64,000 nt of DNA from an uncultured Saprospiraceae bacterium (GCA_938016265.1 CALLWB010000052.1:39007-103006), one strand, 5' to 3'; positions 18,349 through 28,892 are shown, numbered from the stretch's first letter. Program-made: numbers and translations. Notes: generated from the sequence alone by a model not told the origin.

Positions 18349-19668
18349 TTAGAACTGTTTGTGGTCTACTTCAATGTTAGTTAGTAATTGTTTTATGGCC
18401 CGATACACTTTTTCCAATTCCTCGTCTGTTATACAATATGGAGGAAAAATGTAAACAGTATTACCAAGTGGGCGTAAAATGATTTTCTGGCGCACAAAAA
18501 ATTCCCAAACATAATCTCTAATGTTATTGAAATAAGAAACTTCAGAACCTATAACAATATCAAAAGCTAGAATCACTCCTCGCTGTCTCAAATTTCCAAC
18601 GAGTCGATTATTTTCTATTTCTTCAGAAAATATTTTGTGCTTGTTAGTAATACGCAAGATATTGTCCCATGTTTCATTTTTATCAAACAAATCTAAACTT
18701 GCCAAAGCGACAGAACAAGCTAATGGATTGCCCGTACAGGAATGACCATGAAATAGAGTTTTGTATTTATTATCAGAATAGAACGCATTAAATATATCTT
18801 TAGTACAAGTGGTGACTCCAAGTGCCATAGTACCACCAGTTAATCCTTTAGAAAGACAAAATATATCTGGTTTTTGAGATATGTGATCAGTAGCAAAAAA
18901 CTTTCCTGTTCGTCCAAAACCGACCATCACTTCATCGGCAATACTAACAACATTATTTTTTCTGCAAAGTCCAAGTAATTGTTCTAAAACAGTAGTAGAG
19001 TACATGAGCATTCCACCCGCACCAAGAATCAACGGCTCAAAAACAAACCCTGCAACATCACCATCTTTTATCAATTCTTCAAACTGTTGAATGCATAGCT
19101 CTTCCTTTCCAGCGACTGGGGTATCGATAAACTCGACATCAAACAGAAAAGGCGCAAATGGTTCGGTAAAAGCGCTTCTCCCTCCTACCGACATCGCTCC
19201 AAAAGTATCCCCATGATAGGCATCTTTGAAAGCAATGATCTTTGTTTTTGGATTTCCGATGTTGTGCCAGTATTGGAAACACATTTTCAGTCCTACTTCT
19301 ACGGATGTTGAACCGTTGTCAGAATAAAAAACGCGAGCCTGATTTTCTGGCAATTTTTCTAACAGTCGTTCTGCCAATTCAACAGCGGGCCGATGGGTGA
19401 AATTTGCAAAAATTGCATGCTCCAAGGTGTTTGCCTGCTCTGCCAGTTTTTTGGCGAGATAAGGATGTGCATGGCCATGTGAATTCATCCACCAGGAGGC
19501 AATGGCATCTATATATTCGTTTCCCTCTTCATCATAAAGTCTGGCGCCTTCCCCACGGGCAATCGCAATTGGCAATCCCGACGTTTTCATTTGAGTAAAG
19601 GGATGCCAGATAACCGCATGATCACGTTCTGCTAATGTCTTTTGTTGTTGACTACTTTTATTTTCCAT
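18349..19668 (-). CDS. bioA: Adenosylmethionine-8-amino-7-oxononanoate aminotransferase
   Basis: A 439-residue class III PLP aminotransferase of biotin synthesis. It converts 7-keto-8-aminopelargonate to 7,8-diaminopelargonate with S-adenosylmethionine as amino donor. BioA-type marks are HAVIWHPFTQM (17-27), ASWWMNSHGHAHP (57-69), FYSDNGSTSVEVGLKM, DAYHGDTFGAMSVGG, IADEVMVGFGRTGKFFA and the PLP lysine Lys274 in CLSKGLTGGTMALG, followed by HGHSCTGNPLACSVALAS. The WHPFTQ and SWW phrases separate it from ornithine or GABA aminotransferases. No other bio gene is in the window. Confidence 0.94.
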   Translation of the reverse strand: MENKSSQQQKTLAERDHAVIWHPFTQMKTSGLPIAIARGEGARLYDEEGNEYIDAIASWWMNSHGHAHPYLAKKLAEQANTLEHAIFANFTHRPAVELAERLLEKLPENQARVFYSDNGSTSVEVGLKMCFQYWHNIGNPKTKIIAFKDAYHGDTFGAMSVGGRSAFTEPFAPFLFDVEFIDTPVAGKEELCIQQFEELIKDGDVAGFVFEPLILGAGGMLMYSTTVLEQLLGLCRKNNVVSIADEVMVGFGRTGKFFATDHISQKPDIFCLSKGLTGGTMALGVTTCTKDIFNAFYSDNKYKTLFHGHSCTGNPLACSVALASLDLFDKNETWDNILRITNKHKIFSEEIENNRLVGNLRQRGVILAFDIVIGSEVSYFNNIRDYVWEFFVRQKIILRPLGNTVYIFPPYCITDEELEKVYRAIKQLLTNIEVDHKQF

Positions 19669-19673
19669 GGGGA

Positions 19674-19681
19674 CAAAAGTA
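19674..19681 (-). promoter_or_regulatory. -7 box directly before bioA
   Basis: On the minus strand TACTTTTG is an exact TAnnTTTG box that ends five bases before the bioA ATG (19668). That would make the mRNA leaderless or nearly so. I see no convincing TTTG at the expected -33 distance. Confidence 0.35.
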
Positions 19682-19890
19682 AGTTTCCTAAGCTAAAATT
19701 TCTATTTTGTTAAAAATCTATTTTTTTACACTACGTTTTTTTGCCAATTACAATTTTTTGTTTTAAATTTATAAAAAAATACAATATATCATTTGCCTCA
19801 ACCGGAAAGACAAAACCTAATCTTTCACAAAAACAAGATCAATCCAATTATTAGTAGTATAAATTTTCTTTACTTATAAAATCATTTCAT

Positions 19891-20145
19891 ATGAATATCA
19901 CATTTGCTGAATTAAGGAAAATCAAACACAGCCTGCCCACAGGAAGTGTCAAACTCATTGCACAGCGTTTAAGTTTAACAGAACAAACTGTCCGAAACTA
20001 TTTTGGAGCAATGAAGTACGATGCTGGAGAAATTGCTGACTTTCAGCTACAACCAGGTCCTGATGGAGGGATTGTTAGCTTAGATGATACCGCAATTCTC
20101 GACGCTGCAAACCAAATCCTTCAGGAACAAAATTCGCATAATTAA
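19891..20145 (+). CDS. Small HTH-like protein
   Basis: An 84-residue protein. Residues about 18-42 (SVKLIAQRLSLTEQTVRNYFGA) read as a helix-turn-helix of the kind that recognises DNA, after a short basic helix. The tail is acidic (LDDTAILDAANQILQEQ). I do not recognise a named family. It could be a small transcription factor or an HTH adaptor. It stands alone, with a 222-base AT-rich region upstream and a terminator directly after the stop. Confidence 0.65.
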   Translation: MNITFAELRKIKHSLPTGSVKLIAQRLSLTEQTVRNYFGAMKYDAGEIADFQLQPGPDGGIVSLDDTAILDAANQILQEQNSHN

Positions 20146-20173
20146 AAAAGAAGACATCCAATGTTTTCTTTTT
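20145..20173 (+). terminator. Terminator after the small HTH-like gene
   Basis: A 13-bp A/T-rich stem (20145-20157 with 20161-20173) containing one G-T pair and a three-base loop ends in T residues and overlaps the stop codon's last base. Confidence 0.65.
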
Positions 20174-20232
20174 GTTTTTAATAGCCTACTCTTTTAACTA
20201 TTTATAAAGGTAGCCTTGGTGCACCTTACTTT

Positions 20233-20313
20233 ATAATTAGGTGATTTTTTTTAATCGTATTTTTCGGGAACTTTTTCTCCTAAAAAATACTATTAATAAA
20301 ATCACCTAATTAT
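20233..20313. repeat. Long imperfect inverted repeat (81-bp hairpin) before the methyltransferase
   Basis: The outer arms ATAATTAGGTGATTTT (20233-20248) and their exact complement (20298-20313) are 16 bp. The pairing continues inward (20250-20269 with 20278-20297) with one bulge, three mismatches and one G-U pair, leaving an 8-base loop at 20270-20277. By hand this gives 32 Watson-Crick pairs. The element ends 10 bases before the ATG at 20324. It could be a MITE-like palindromic unit or a 5'-UTR structure that controls translation. Confidence 0.85.
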
Positions 20314-20323
20314 TTTTAACACT

Positions 20324-21112
20324 ATGGAAGATTATCTAAAAATCAATAAAGACCTCTGGAACAAAAAAACGCCAATACATCTTAAATCAAAGATGTACGA
20401 TCTCCAGGCTTTCAAGGATGGCAAAACTTCATTAAGCAAAATCGAACTCGACCTGCTTACTGAAATAAAAGACAAAAAGCTACTCCATATACAATGTCAT
20501 TTTGGCCAGGACACCCTCTCCTTAGAACGATTGGGGGCGGAAGTCACTGGTGCAGATCTATCGAACGTTGCCATTGAGGAGGCTAGAAAATTGACAACAG
20601 AGCTAGGACTAAACGCTAAATACGTATGTGCAAATGTCCTGGAACTGGACCAACACCTTGAAGGAAAATTTGATATCGTGTTTGCCTCTTTTGGCGTTGT
20701 TGGCTGGCATCCGGAACTTACTCAGTGGGCTAAGCAAATCAACCATTTCCTAAAGCCAGGCGGACAATTCATATTTGCGGAGTTTCATCCTGCAGTGTGG
20801 ATGTACGATGATGATTTTACGAAAGTCACCTATTCCTATTTCAACAAAGAAACAATCATTGAAGAAGAGGAGGGTACTTACGCAGATAGAACCGCAGAGA
20901 TCAAACATACCTGCTATAGCTGGAACCATAGCTTATCGGAAGTAATAAATGTCTTAATGGCCCAAGGCCTTGCCATTACTCATTTTGATGAATATGATTA
21001 TTCTCCGCATGACAGTTTTTTACACACTGTACCTTGTGAAGGTGGCTTTCATATAAAAGGCTTTCAAGGCAAGCTACCAATGGTCTATTCGCTCGTCGCT
21101 ACCAAATCCTAA
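20324..21112 (+). CDS. Class I SAM-dependent methyltransferase
   Basis: A 262-residue cytoplasmic methyltransferase. Motif I is present as LLHIQCHFGQDTLSLERLGAEVTGADLS (the usual GxGxG is varied to QCHFGQD), followed by the acidic end of strand 2 (GADLS), a motif IV region (FDIVFASFGVVGWHPEL) and the post-motif LKPGGQFIFAEFHP. The C-terminal part (YSWNHSLSEVINVLMAQGLAITHFDEYDYSPH) is common in small Bacteroidota methyltransferases of unassigned substrate. The substrate is unknown. Its leader carries the long hairpin described at 20233-20313. Confidence 0.85.
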   Translation: MEDYLKINKDLWNKKTPIHLKSKMYDLQAFKDGKTSLSKIELDLLTEIKDKKLLHIQCHFGQDTLSLERLGAEVTGADLSNVAIEEARKLTTELGLNAKYVCANVLELDQHLEGKFDIVFASFGVVGWHPELTQWAKQINHFLKPGGQFIFAEFHPAVWMYDDDFTKVTYSYFNKETIIEEEEGTYADRTAEIKHTCYSWNHSLSEVINVLMAQGLAITHFDEYDYSPHDSFLHTVPCEGGFHIKGFQGKLPMVYSLVATKS

Positions 21113-21141
21113 GATTTTAACAAAATTACAACAGGTGACAA

Positions 21142-21173
21142 ATTGGCAGTCTGCCGAAAAAGACGTAATTTTG
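21142..21173 (+). promoter_or_regulatory. Promoter of the miaB-secG operon
   Basis: ATTG (21142-21145) is separated by 20 bases from TAATTTTG (21166-21173), an exact TAnnTTTG box. Transcription would start near 21180, about 14 bases before the miaB ATG. Confidence 0.55.
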
Positions 21174-21193
21174 CACCTCAATAATTGTGAACT

Positions 21194-22639
21194 ATGGAAT
21201 TGTACGACGATAACCCAACGATAGACTTCCTAAAACAGGATAAGAAGATAGATGAAGACAAGCAAGGCAACGTTTTCTTCAAAGAGGAGTTGGTAGACAC
21301 CAGTAATCAAAAGAAATTTTATATCGAAAGTTATGGATGCGCCATGAATTTTAGTGATTCAGAGATTGTCGCCTCTATCTTATTGGAATCTGGTTTTCAT
21401 CCTACAAAAAACATGGAAGAATCGGATTTGATATTGATCAACACCTGCTCTATTAGAGAAAAAGCAGAAGCTACGGTTAGAAAAAGACTTCGAATTTTTG
21501 ATAAAGCTAAACGAAACAAACCGGGCACTTTGGTCGGTGTACTCGGCTGCATGGCAGAACGGCTAAAGACAAAATTACTAGAACAAGAAAAACTCGTAGA
21601 TTTAGTTGTTGGCCCTGATGCATACAGAGATCTTCCAAAGCTAATCAGCACTGCCGAAGAGGGAGATAAAGGAGTCAATGTATTCCTTTCCAGAGAAGAA
21701 ACCTACGCAGATATTAGTCCGATTCGCCTTCAATCAAACGGCGTTTCCGCTTTTATTAGCATTATGAGAGGCTGTGATAATATGTGCTCCTTTTGTGTGG
21801 TTCCCTTTACCCGAGGCCGAGAGCGTAGCAGAGATGCCTTTAGTATTATAGCAGAAGCCAATGATTTGTTTAATCAAGGATTCAGAGAAGTTACCCTGCT
21901 TGGGCAGAATGTCGATTCTTATAAATGGGAAAATCCAGAAACAAAAGAAACCGTCAATTTTGCACATTTACTGGAGATGACGGCCAAAGTAAATCCACTG
22001 CTTCGAATTCGATTTTCTACTTCCCATCCGAAAGACATTACGGACGAGGTGATTCATACTATGAATAAACACCATAATATCTGTAAGTACATCCACCTTC
22101 CAGTACAATCAGGAAACTCGCGTATACTAAAACTAATGAACCGAACGTATGATCGAGAATGGTATATGGAACGTGTAAATAGTATTTACAAAATTATGCC
22201 TGACTGTGCTATTTCTGCTGATATCATCACCGGTTTTTGCTCGGAGACGGAAGAAGAACATCAGGAAACACTTTCAATTATTGAATTTGCTAAGTATACC
22301 ATGTCTTATATGTTCTTTTATTCGGAACGACCTGGTACATTGGCCGCTAAAAAATATCCAGATGATATTCCCCTGGAGGTCAAAAAAAGACGTCTATCCG
22401 AAGTCATCGATGTGCAAACTAGAATATCATTGGAATCCAACAAAAAGGATATCGGAAAAACATTTGAAGTTTTAATAGAGGGCGTTTCTAAACGATCTGA
22501 TTTAGATTTTAAAGGCAGAAACTCTCAAAACAAAATGATCATTTTTCCTGTTGTAGAAGGATACCAGCCCGGAGATTACATAAATGTAAAAGTCAATGAG
22601 GTATCTTCGGCAACGTTAAAAGGCATTGCTATAGCCTAG
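21194..22639 (+). CDS. miaB: tRNA-2-methylthio-N6-dimethylallyladenosine synthase MiaB
   Basis: A 481-residue radical-SAM methylthiotransferase that converts i6A37 to ms2i6A37 in tRNAs reading UNN codons. The N-terminal UPF0004 domain supplies three cysteines for the auxiliary iron-sulfur cluster (Cys49 in ESYGCAMN, Cys85 in NTCSIRE, Cys119 in GVLGCMAER). The radical-SAM motif is CDNMCSFC (Cys194, Cys198, Cys201). The phrase RGRERSR, the [17 protein letters not shown] segment and a C-terminal TRAM-type domain ([15 protein letters not shown] onward) complete the family layout. It heads a probable operon with the sigma-54 activator, lptE, the acidic protein and secG. Confidence 0.96.
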   Translation: MELYDDNPTIDFLKQDKKIDEDKQGNVFFKEELVDTSNQKKFYIESYGCAMNFSDSEIVASILLESGFHPTKNMEESDLILINTCSIREKAEATVRKRLRIFDKAKRNKPGTLVGVLGCMAERLKTKLLEQEKLVDLVVGPDAYRDLPKLISTAEEGDKGVNVFLSREETYADISPIRLQSNGVSAFISIMRGCDNMCSFCVVPFTRGRERSRDAFSIIAEANDLFNQGFREVTLLGQNVDSYKWENPETKETVNFAHLLEMTAKVNPLLRIRFSTSHPKDITDEVIHTMNKHHNICKYIHLPVQSGNSRILKLMNRTYDREWYMERVNSIYKIMPDCAISADIITGFCSETEEEHQETLSIIEFAKYTMSYMFFYSERPGTLAAKKYPDDIPLEVKKRRLSEVIDVQTRISLESNKKDIGKTFEVLIEGVSKRSDLDFKGRNSQNKMIIFPVVEGYQPGDYINVKVNEVSSATLKGIAIA

Positions 22640-22708
22640 TATTTTCCCTAAACCACTATGCTTATGGTCCGACTTTCGGTTTTTTCCTTTTAACAGACTA
22701 AAAAAAAT

Positions 22709-23980
22709 ATGAATTTACAAAGTGTAAAACAACGTTTTGGAATTATTGGAAGCTCTCAAACTCTAGACAATCAATTGAACAGAGCGATTAGAGCTGCTTC
22801 AACAGACTTGTCCGTCCTGATAACAGGAGAAAGTGGTGTTGGTAAGGAAGTATTCTCAAAAATCATCCACGAACTTAGTCCCAGAAAACATAACAAACGA
22901 ATGCCGATCAACTGCGGCGCATTGCCAGAAGGCACCATCAACTCCGAACTTTTTGGACATGAGAAAGGTGCATTTACCGGAGCAATAAGCGAACGAAAAG
23001 GGTATTTCGAAACCTTCAATGGAGGAACTATTTTTTTAGATGAAGTCGGTGAAATGCCACTGGACACTCAAGCCTTTTTACTTCGTGTTTTGGAGTCTGG
23101 CGAATTTGTACGGGTCGGTTCGTCCAAAGTATTAAAAACGGATGTCCGTGTCGTAGCAGCCACCAACGCCTCTTTGCTCGATAAAATACGCGCCGGAAAA
23201 TTTAGAAATGATTTATACTTTCGGTTGAATACGGTGCCTATTCAGGTTCCAGCCTTGTCTGAACGCAGGGAAGATATAAGTTTGTTATTCAGAAAATTTG
23301 CTTCGGACTACGCAGAGAAATACAGAAGTGAGACGATCCGCTTGGACGAAGGCGCTGTCCAATTGTTGGAAAGCTACAAATGGCCGGGGAATATCAGGGA
23401 GCTCAAAAATATTGCAGAACAAGTTTCTTTGCTTGCGACCAATAGAAATATGACCGCAGAAGATTTGCTGAAATTTATTCCTAAAGCAGCCGATCGAAAT
23501 CTACCAATGGTTACGGGAGACGGAAAAAATAATGGCGAGAATTTCCATGAGCGAGAAATATTATACAAGTTGTTGTTTGATATGAAAAAAGACCTCAATG
23601 ACTTAAAGTCCTTGGTTTTCGAACTGATCAGCAATAACAATCTTAGTGTGCCGGACCTTAACAAACTGCCTCAATTCACACAATATGAGCAAACCTCTCC
23701 TACCCGAAAGGAATTTGCTTCCTACGGAAACAAAAACGATAATGAATCCATTGGCAGACCAGCATCTGGTTCTTCAAAACCAATAATTATCGACCCTTCA
23801 AGCAACTATAATAATGCTATCGAAGTAGAAGAAACCCTATCGCTGGAAGACATGGAGAAAGATATGATTCAAAAGGCATTGACCAAACATAAAGGAAAAC
23901 GAAAGGATGCCGCTTCTGAACTGGGAATATCGGAACGAACGCTTTATAGAAAGATTAAATATTACGACGTAAAAGAATGA
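22709..23980 (+). CDS. Sigma-54-dependent transcriptional activator without receiver domain
   Basis: A 423-residue AAA+ activator of RpoN holoenzyme. Walker A is GESGVGKE (40-47), the sigma-54 contact loop GAFTGA is intact (87-92), Walker B is FLDEVGEMP (Asp111, Glu112), and FRNDLYFRLN with the arginine finger follows. A Gln/Pro/Ser-rich linker leads to a Fis-type helix-turn-helix at the very end (about 394-423, HKGKRKDAASELGISERTLYRKI). There is no N-terminal receiver, GAF or PAS domain; the AAA+ domain begins within the first 15 residues. Activity must therefore be controlled by another protein, by its level, or be constitutive. It shares an ATGA overlap with lptE, so it is translationally coupled to an envelope gene. 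Its targets are unknown. Confidence 0.93.
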   Translation: MNLQSVKQRFGIIGSSQTLDNQLNRAIRAASTDLSVLITGESGVGKEVFSKIIHELSPRKHNKRMPINCGALPEGTINSELFGHEKGAFTGAISERKGYFETFNGGTIFLDEVGEMPLDTQAFLLRVLESGEFVRVGSSKVLKTDVRVVAATNASLLDKIRAGKFRNDLYFRLNTVPIQVPALSERREDISLLFRKFASDYAEKYRSETIRLDEGAVQLLESYKWPGNIRELKNIAEQVSLLATNRNMTAEDLLKFIPKAADRNLPMVTGDGKNNGENFHEREILYKLLFDMKKDLNDLKSLVFELISNNNLSVPDLNKLPQFTQYEQTSPTRKEFASYGNKNDNESIGRPASGSSKPIIIDPSSNYNNAIEVEETLSLEDMEKDMIQKALTKHKGKRKDAASELGISERTLYRKIKYYDVKE

Positions 23981-24474
23981 AAAGACTAATCGCTATCACT
24001 CAAATCTGCTTGCTTTTAGCCTTAGGAAGTTGTTATTCCTTTAAGGGAATAAGCATTCCGCCCGAGGTACAATCGTTTACCATTATTCCTTTTGAGAATA
24101 ACGCAAATAATGTGGTGCCTACACTGGCGCAGACATTTAGTGAACGGCTAAAGGATAAGGTATTGACAGAATCAAGATTGAACTACGCGAATGCCAATGG
24201 CGACGTAGAGTTTAAAGGAGCGATTACTGCTTATCGGATTTCACCCGTTGCGCCTACTCCAAATGCGACTACCGCCTTCAATAGACTAGAAATTGAAGTC
24301 ATGGTGGATTATGCATGTGTAACCAAACCCGATCTCGATTGGAATAATCAATTTCGGAGGTTTGCAGATTATGATAGTGGAACGGACTTAGCCTCTGTGC
24401 AGGATCAGTTGATTGAGGAAATTAATGAACAATTGGTAGAAGATATTTTTAATAAAGCATTTAATAATTGGTAA
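23977..24474 (+). CDS. lptE: LPS assembly lipoprotein LptE (Bacteroidota type)
   Basis: A 165-residue outer membrane lipoprotein that plugs and assists the LptD translocon for lipopolysaccharide. The lipobox is LALGSC with Cys19, followed by YSFKGISIPPEVQSFTIIPFENNA, the recognisable LptE opening in this phylum. The middle part (LNYANANGDVEFKGAITAYRISPVAPT) and the end (QLVEDIFNKAFNNW) also fit. The start codon overlaps the stop of the activator gene (ATGA, 23977-23980). LptD is not in the window. Confidence 0.88.
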   Translation: MKRLIAITQICLLLALGSCYSFKGISIPPEVQSFTIIPFENNANNVVPTLAQTFSERLKDKVLTESRLNYANANGDVEFKGAITAYRISPVAPTPNATTAFNRLEIEVMVDYACVTKPDLDWNNQFRRFADYDSGTDLASVQDQLIEEINEQLVEDIFNKAFNNW

Positions 24475-24519
24475 TTTATATTAGATTTAGCCCTCACAAT
24501 TGGGTTCAAACCTACTTAC

Positions 24520-26286
24520 ATGATGACAGGAAATAAATTTACAACCATTTTAGAGCACTCCGAACAGCTTTGGAACCTCGATTTTGAGGAGTTGAAAATA
24601 CTTGTCCGTCAATATCCGTATGCTCAAAATTTAAGATTGCTGCTTGCAAAAAAGGCACAGTTGGAAAACAAATCAGAATTTGGGAAACACCTGAATCTTG
24701 CCGCAACTTATGCACCGGATAGAACTTATTTATACCATTACATTAAAGACAATATTCCACAACCAGAAGAAGAGCTAGCTGGGAGCAATGAAGAGGTTTT
24801 TGCCTATGATCTTACTGGTGCACTGGAAGGAGTTGCGTCGCTTTCCACATCAGAAGAAGAAATACTGCCTTCCGTCCCTGCCTTTGAGCTCCTATCTGAA
24901 TCAGAAATTGCCAAAGAGGAAATCTTAGAATTGGAGCAAACTGCAGAAGCAGACGACCCCGAAATCAAGGAGGAGGAAACTATAGAGACAGCCGCACCTC
25001 CAGAAACAGTAGAAATGGAACTAGAAGAGCTAATAGAAGAAGAAGTAGAGGAACCTTCCCAGGAAATTGAAGCTGTCTTGGAAGAAATTGAAGACGAGGA
25101 AGCCATTGACATGGAACAAATCGCCGAATCCAAAACGGACACTAGTCTTGAACCAATAGAGGAAACGCTAGCAATCGAAGAAACCATTGAGAAGGAAGCA
25201 GATTCCATACCGGAATTAGAACCCGTCTTTGAAGAGATTGAAGTAAAAGAATATGAAGTAGAGACCATTGACATGGAACAAACCGCTGAAGACATACCAG
25301 ATTTCAACAAAGAAGAATTCGTAGAGAAAGAAATTCAGGAATTAGAAGAAAGTGCAGACATCGGTATTGAAGAAATAGTAGGTGCTAGCGTTGTTGCTAC
25401 TGGAATAATTGCTGGTGTAACAACCAAAGAACAAGAAGAAACCACTCCTTCGGAAGAAGATTTGGCTGCCGCCATGGAAAATGAAGCAGATCCACAGGAC
25501 AACGTGGATTCTCCCCTAAAGGCAGAGCTTTCGGAAGATGCAATAAAAGAGGAACCAAAAGTTGATCCTGAAGAAGATGTTTTCCCTGAAACCGAGCCTA
25601 GTGAAGAGCATACAAAACTGGAGGCAGAAGCTGGAGAACAGTATGATGAAGATTTAATAGATCTTGCAGAAGCAGAGTTTGAACAGCCAACAATTGAACA
25701 ACAACCAGAGGAAGAACTCTACGAAGAACCCAAAGCAGCAGACTCCCAAATACCTGAAGAAGAAGAAAATCTCCCGTATGAAGAATCAGATGAGATAATG
25801 ACGCAGGAAACAGAAGAAGCAATAACAGAAAATCTCCAGGAAGAAACGTCGACTGCAGAAGTACCAGAAACAATACCTGAAGAACCAGAGACGGAAGAAG
25901 CTCCAATTTCTTTTTCACAATGGTTAACTAAACTTCAACCAGTTTCATCACCAACAAATAAAATTGAAGAAGAAGAAAAATCCAAAAAGTCAGACGAGAA
26001 AAATGAAGAAATAGTCTGGACCTTCGAAAAACCAAAAACGGCTAAGTCTTCTAAAAAATCTTCCAAGAAAAAAACGCCTAAAAAGCTGAAAAAGAAGGAA
26101 GTAAAAAGGATGGCGAAAAAAAGTATCCGTGCAAACAAAAACTTAGCAGCAGAAAACTTAGCCAAAATTCTGGTCAGCCAGGGAAAAAATAAAGAAGCTA
26201 TTGAAATGTATGAGCAATTAATTTTGAAATTTCCAGAAAAAAGCACGTACTTTGCAGGCAAATTGAAAAAACTTAAACATAAATAA
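24520..26286 (+). CDS. Large acidic protein with TPR-like ends
   Basis: A 588-residue protein without signal peptide. Residues 1-85 are helical and TPR-like (HSEQLWNLDFEELKILVRQYPYAQNLRLLLAKKAQ). Residues about 90-465 are extremely rich in Glu with Pro, Ile, Thr and Ala and contain a loose internal duplication (EEIEDEEAIDMEQIAES and EEIEVKEYEVETIDMEQTAED). A Lys/Ser-rich patch (KSSKKSSKKKTPKKLKKKEVKR, about 505-528) follows, and the last 50 residues again form a TPR-like hairpin (LAAENLAKILVSQGKNKEAIEMYEQLILKFPEKS). Related proteins with a variable acidic middle sit between lptE and secG in other Bacteroidota as far as I know, with no established function. The charge split suggests a self-interacting or scaffold protein (inference). 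Confidence 0.75.
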   Translation: MMTGNKFTTILEHSEQLWNLDFEELKILVRQYPYAQNLRLLLAKKAQLENKSEFGKHLNLAATYAPDRTYLYHYIKDNIPQPEEELAGSNEEVFAYDLTGALEGVASLSTSEEEILPSVPAFELLSESEIAKEEILELEQTAEADDPEIKEEETIETAAPPETVEMELEELIEEEVEEPSQEIEAVLEEIEDEEAIDMEQIAESKTDTSLEPIEETLAIEETIEKEADSIPELEPVFEEIEVKEYEVETIDMEQTAEDIPDFNKEEFVEKEIQELEESADIGIEEIVGASVVATGIIAGVTTKEQEETTPSEEDLAAAMENEADPQDNVDSPLKAELSEDAIKEEPKVDPEEDVFPETEPSEEHTKLEAEAGEQYDEDLIDLAEAEFEQPTIEQQPEEELYEEPKAADSQIPEEEENLPYEESDEIMTQETEEAITENLQEETSTAEVPETIPEEPETEEAPISFSQWLTKLQPVSSPTNKIEEEEKSKKSDEKNEEIVWTFEKPKTAKSSKKSSKKKTPKKLKKKEVKRMAKKSIRANKNLAAENLAKILVSQGKNKEAIEMYEQLILKFPEKSTYFAGKLKKLKHK

Positions 26287-26292
26287 CAATAC

Positions 26293-26637
26293 ATGTTACC
26301 TTTACTTACAGTTTTAACAGCACTAGTTTGCTTACTATTAATGGGGGTTGTTTTAATCCAAAACCCAAAAGGTGGCGGATTGGATTCTACCTTCGGAGGA
26401 AGCAAAAGTGCCAGCCAAATGCTTGGTGCTGCAAAAACATCAGACTTTATCACAAAACTTACTTGGGGATTGGCGATTACATTATTCGCACTCTGCATTA
26501 TTACCAGTTTGTTAGTTGGTGGCGGAGCTTCTGATGGCAATAATCCTGGTTCTAGAACAGAGACCAGCAATACCATTGAAATCCCTGCAGACATTAAGCA
26601 AATTAACAGTCAGGACACCTACCTTTTTAAAGGTTAA
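26293..26637 (+). CDS. secG: Preprotein translocase subunit SecG
   Basis: A 114-residue inner membrane protein of the SecYEG channel. It has two membrane segments (about 3-22 and 54-76) joined by the conserved cytoplasmic loop IQNPKGGGLDSTFGGSKSASQMLGA, with the ATTT/FLTKxT region seen as FITKLTWGLA. The tail after the second segment is longer and more polar than in E. coli. It begins six bases after the acidic protein gene and is the last gene of the operon; a terminator follows. Confidence 0.93.
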   Translation: MLPLLTVLTALVCLLLMGVVLIQNPKGGGLDSTFGGSKSASQMLGAAKTSDFITKLTWGLAITLFALCIITSLLVGGGASDGNNPGSRTETSNTIEIPADIKQINSQDTYLFKG

Positions 26638-26654
26638 AAGATACTTAATTTTGT

Positions 26655-26692
26655 AAAACCCGCAACGTTCTTACTTTGCGGGTTTTCTTTTT
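26655..26692 (+). terminator. Terminator of the miaB-secG operon
   Basis: AAAACCCGCAA (26655-26665) pairs perfectly with TTGCGGGTTTT (26676-26686) around a 10-base loop, followed by CTTTTT. Confidence 0.92.
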
Positions 26693-26700
26693 ATCAGCTT

Positions 26701-26767
26701 CGGGTTTGCCCCAAACACCTTCCTTTTAACACCCTAACTATGCGCTAGGGCTGTAGGAACAAACCCG
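26701..26767. other. Nested inverted repeats between secG and groES
   Basis: Three stems nest in 67 bases: CGGGTTTG (26701-26708) with CAAACCCG (26760-26767), TTCCT (26720-26724) with AGGAA (26755-26759), and CCCTA (26732-26736) with TAGGG (26746-26750). The first two abut without a gap on the 3' side, so they could stack. It lies after the secG terminator and about 160 bases before groES. It could be a structured RNA, a protein-binding site or chance. Confidence 0.5.
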
Positions 26768-26927
26768 GCAATTCTCAATAATTATATTTAGTCTTTGACA
26801 GCAAGTCAGACATTCCAGAACAGATTGTCAGAAAACATGCAAAATTGTCATAAAATCACTGTTGGCACAACTCGTGATATAGGGACTATATATTCACAAA
26901 TTTTTTATCAAATAATTAAATTGTTTT

Positions 26928-27191
26928 ATGAAGCCAATTAACGATCGTGTGGTTGTAAAACCAGCAGACGCAGTAGAAAAAACCAGAGGTGGAATTATTA
27001 TTCCAGATACCGCTAAGGAAAAACCTCAAAGAGGTGAAATCATAGCTGTAGGACCTGGCAAAGAAGGAAATGCAATGACCGTTAAAGTCGGAGATGTAGT
27101 ACTTTACGGTAAATATTCTGGTCAGGAATTAGAGCATGAAGGACATAAGTACCTAATCATGAAGGAAGATGATATTCTTGTGATTTTATAA
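26928..27191 (+). CDS. groES: Co-chaperonin GroES
   Basis: An 87-residue co-chaperonin that caps the GroEL chamber. It reads as a standard short Gro[33 protein letters not shown] (with the mobile loop at about 15-30), [30 protein letters not shown] and a final [13 protein letters not shown]. It is followed after 39 bases by groEL. No CIRCE repeat (TTAGCACTC-N9-GAGTGCTAA) is found upstream, so HrcA-type control is not indicated. Confidence 0.97.
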   Translation: MKPINDRVVVKPADAVEKTRGGIIIPDTAKEKPQRGEIIAVGPGKEGNAMTVKVGDVVLYGKYSGQELEHEGHKYLIMKEDDILVIL

Positions 27192-28871
<1,680 letters not shown>

Positions 28872-28892
28872 AATTGACTTTGTGTTAAATAT

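Noticed and set aside
24804..25310. Serine-rich open frame antisense to the acidic protein
   Set aside because: It is the complement of GAA/GAG codon runs read as TTC/TCT; the composition explains the lack of stops.
26853..26868. Sigma-54-like promoter TTGGCAC upstream of groES
   Set aside because: The -24 element is perfect but the -12 element is GTGA instead of TTGC, lacking the required GC. One half-site in AT-rich DNA is not enough.
26638..26927. CIRCE operator for HrcA control of groESL
   Set aside because: No copy of TTAGCACTC or GAGTGCTAA, even with a few mismatches, was found in the upstream region.
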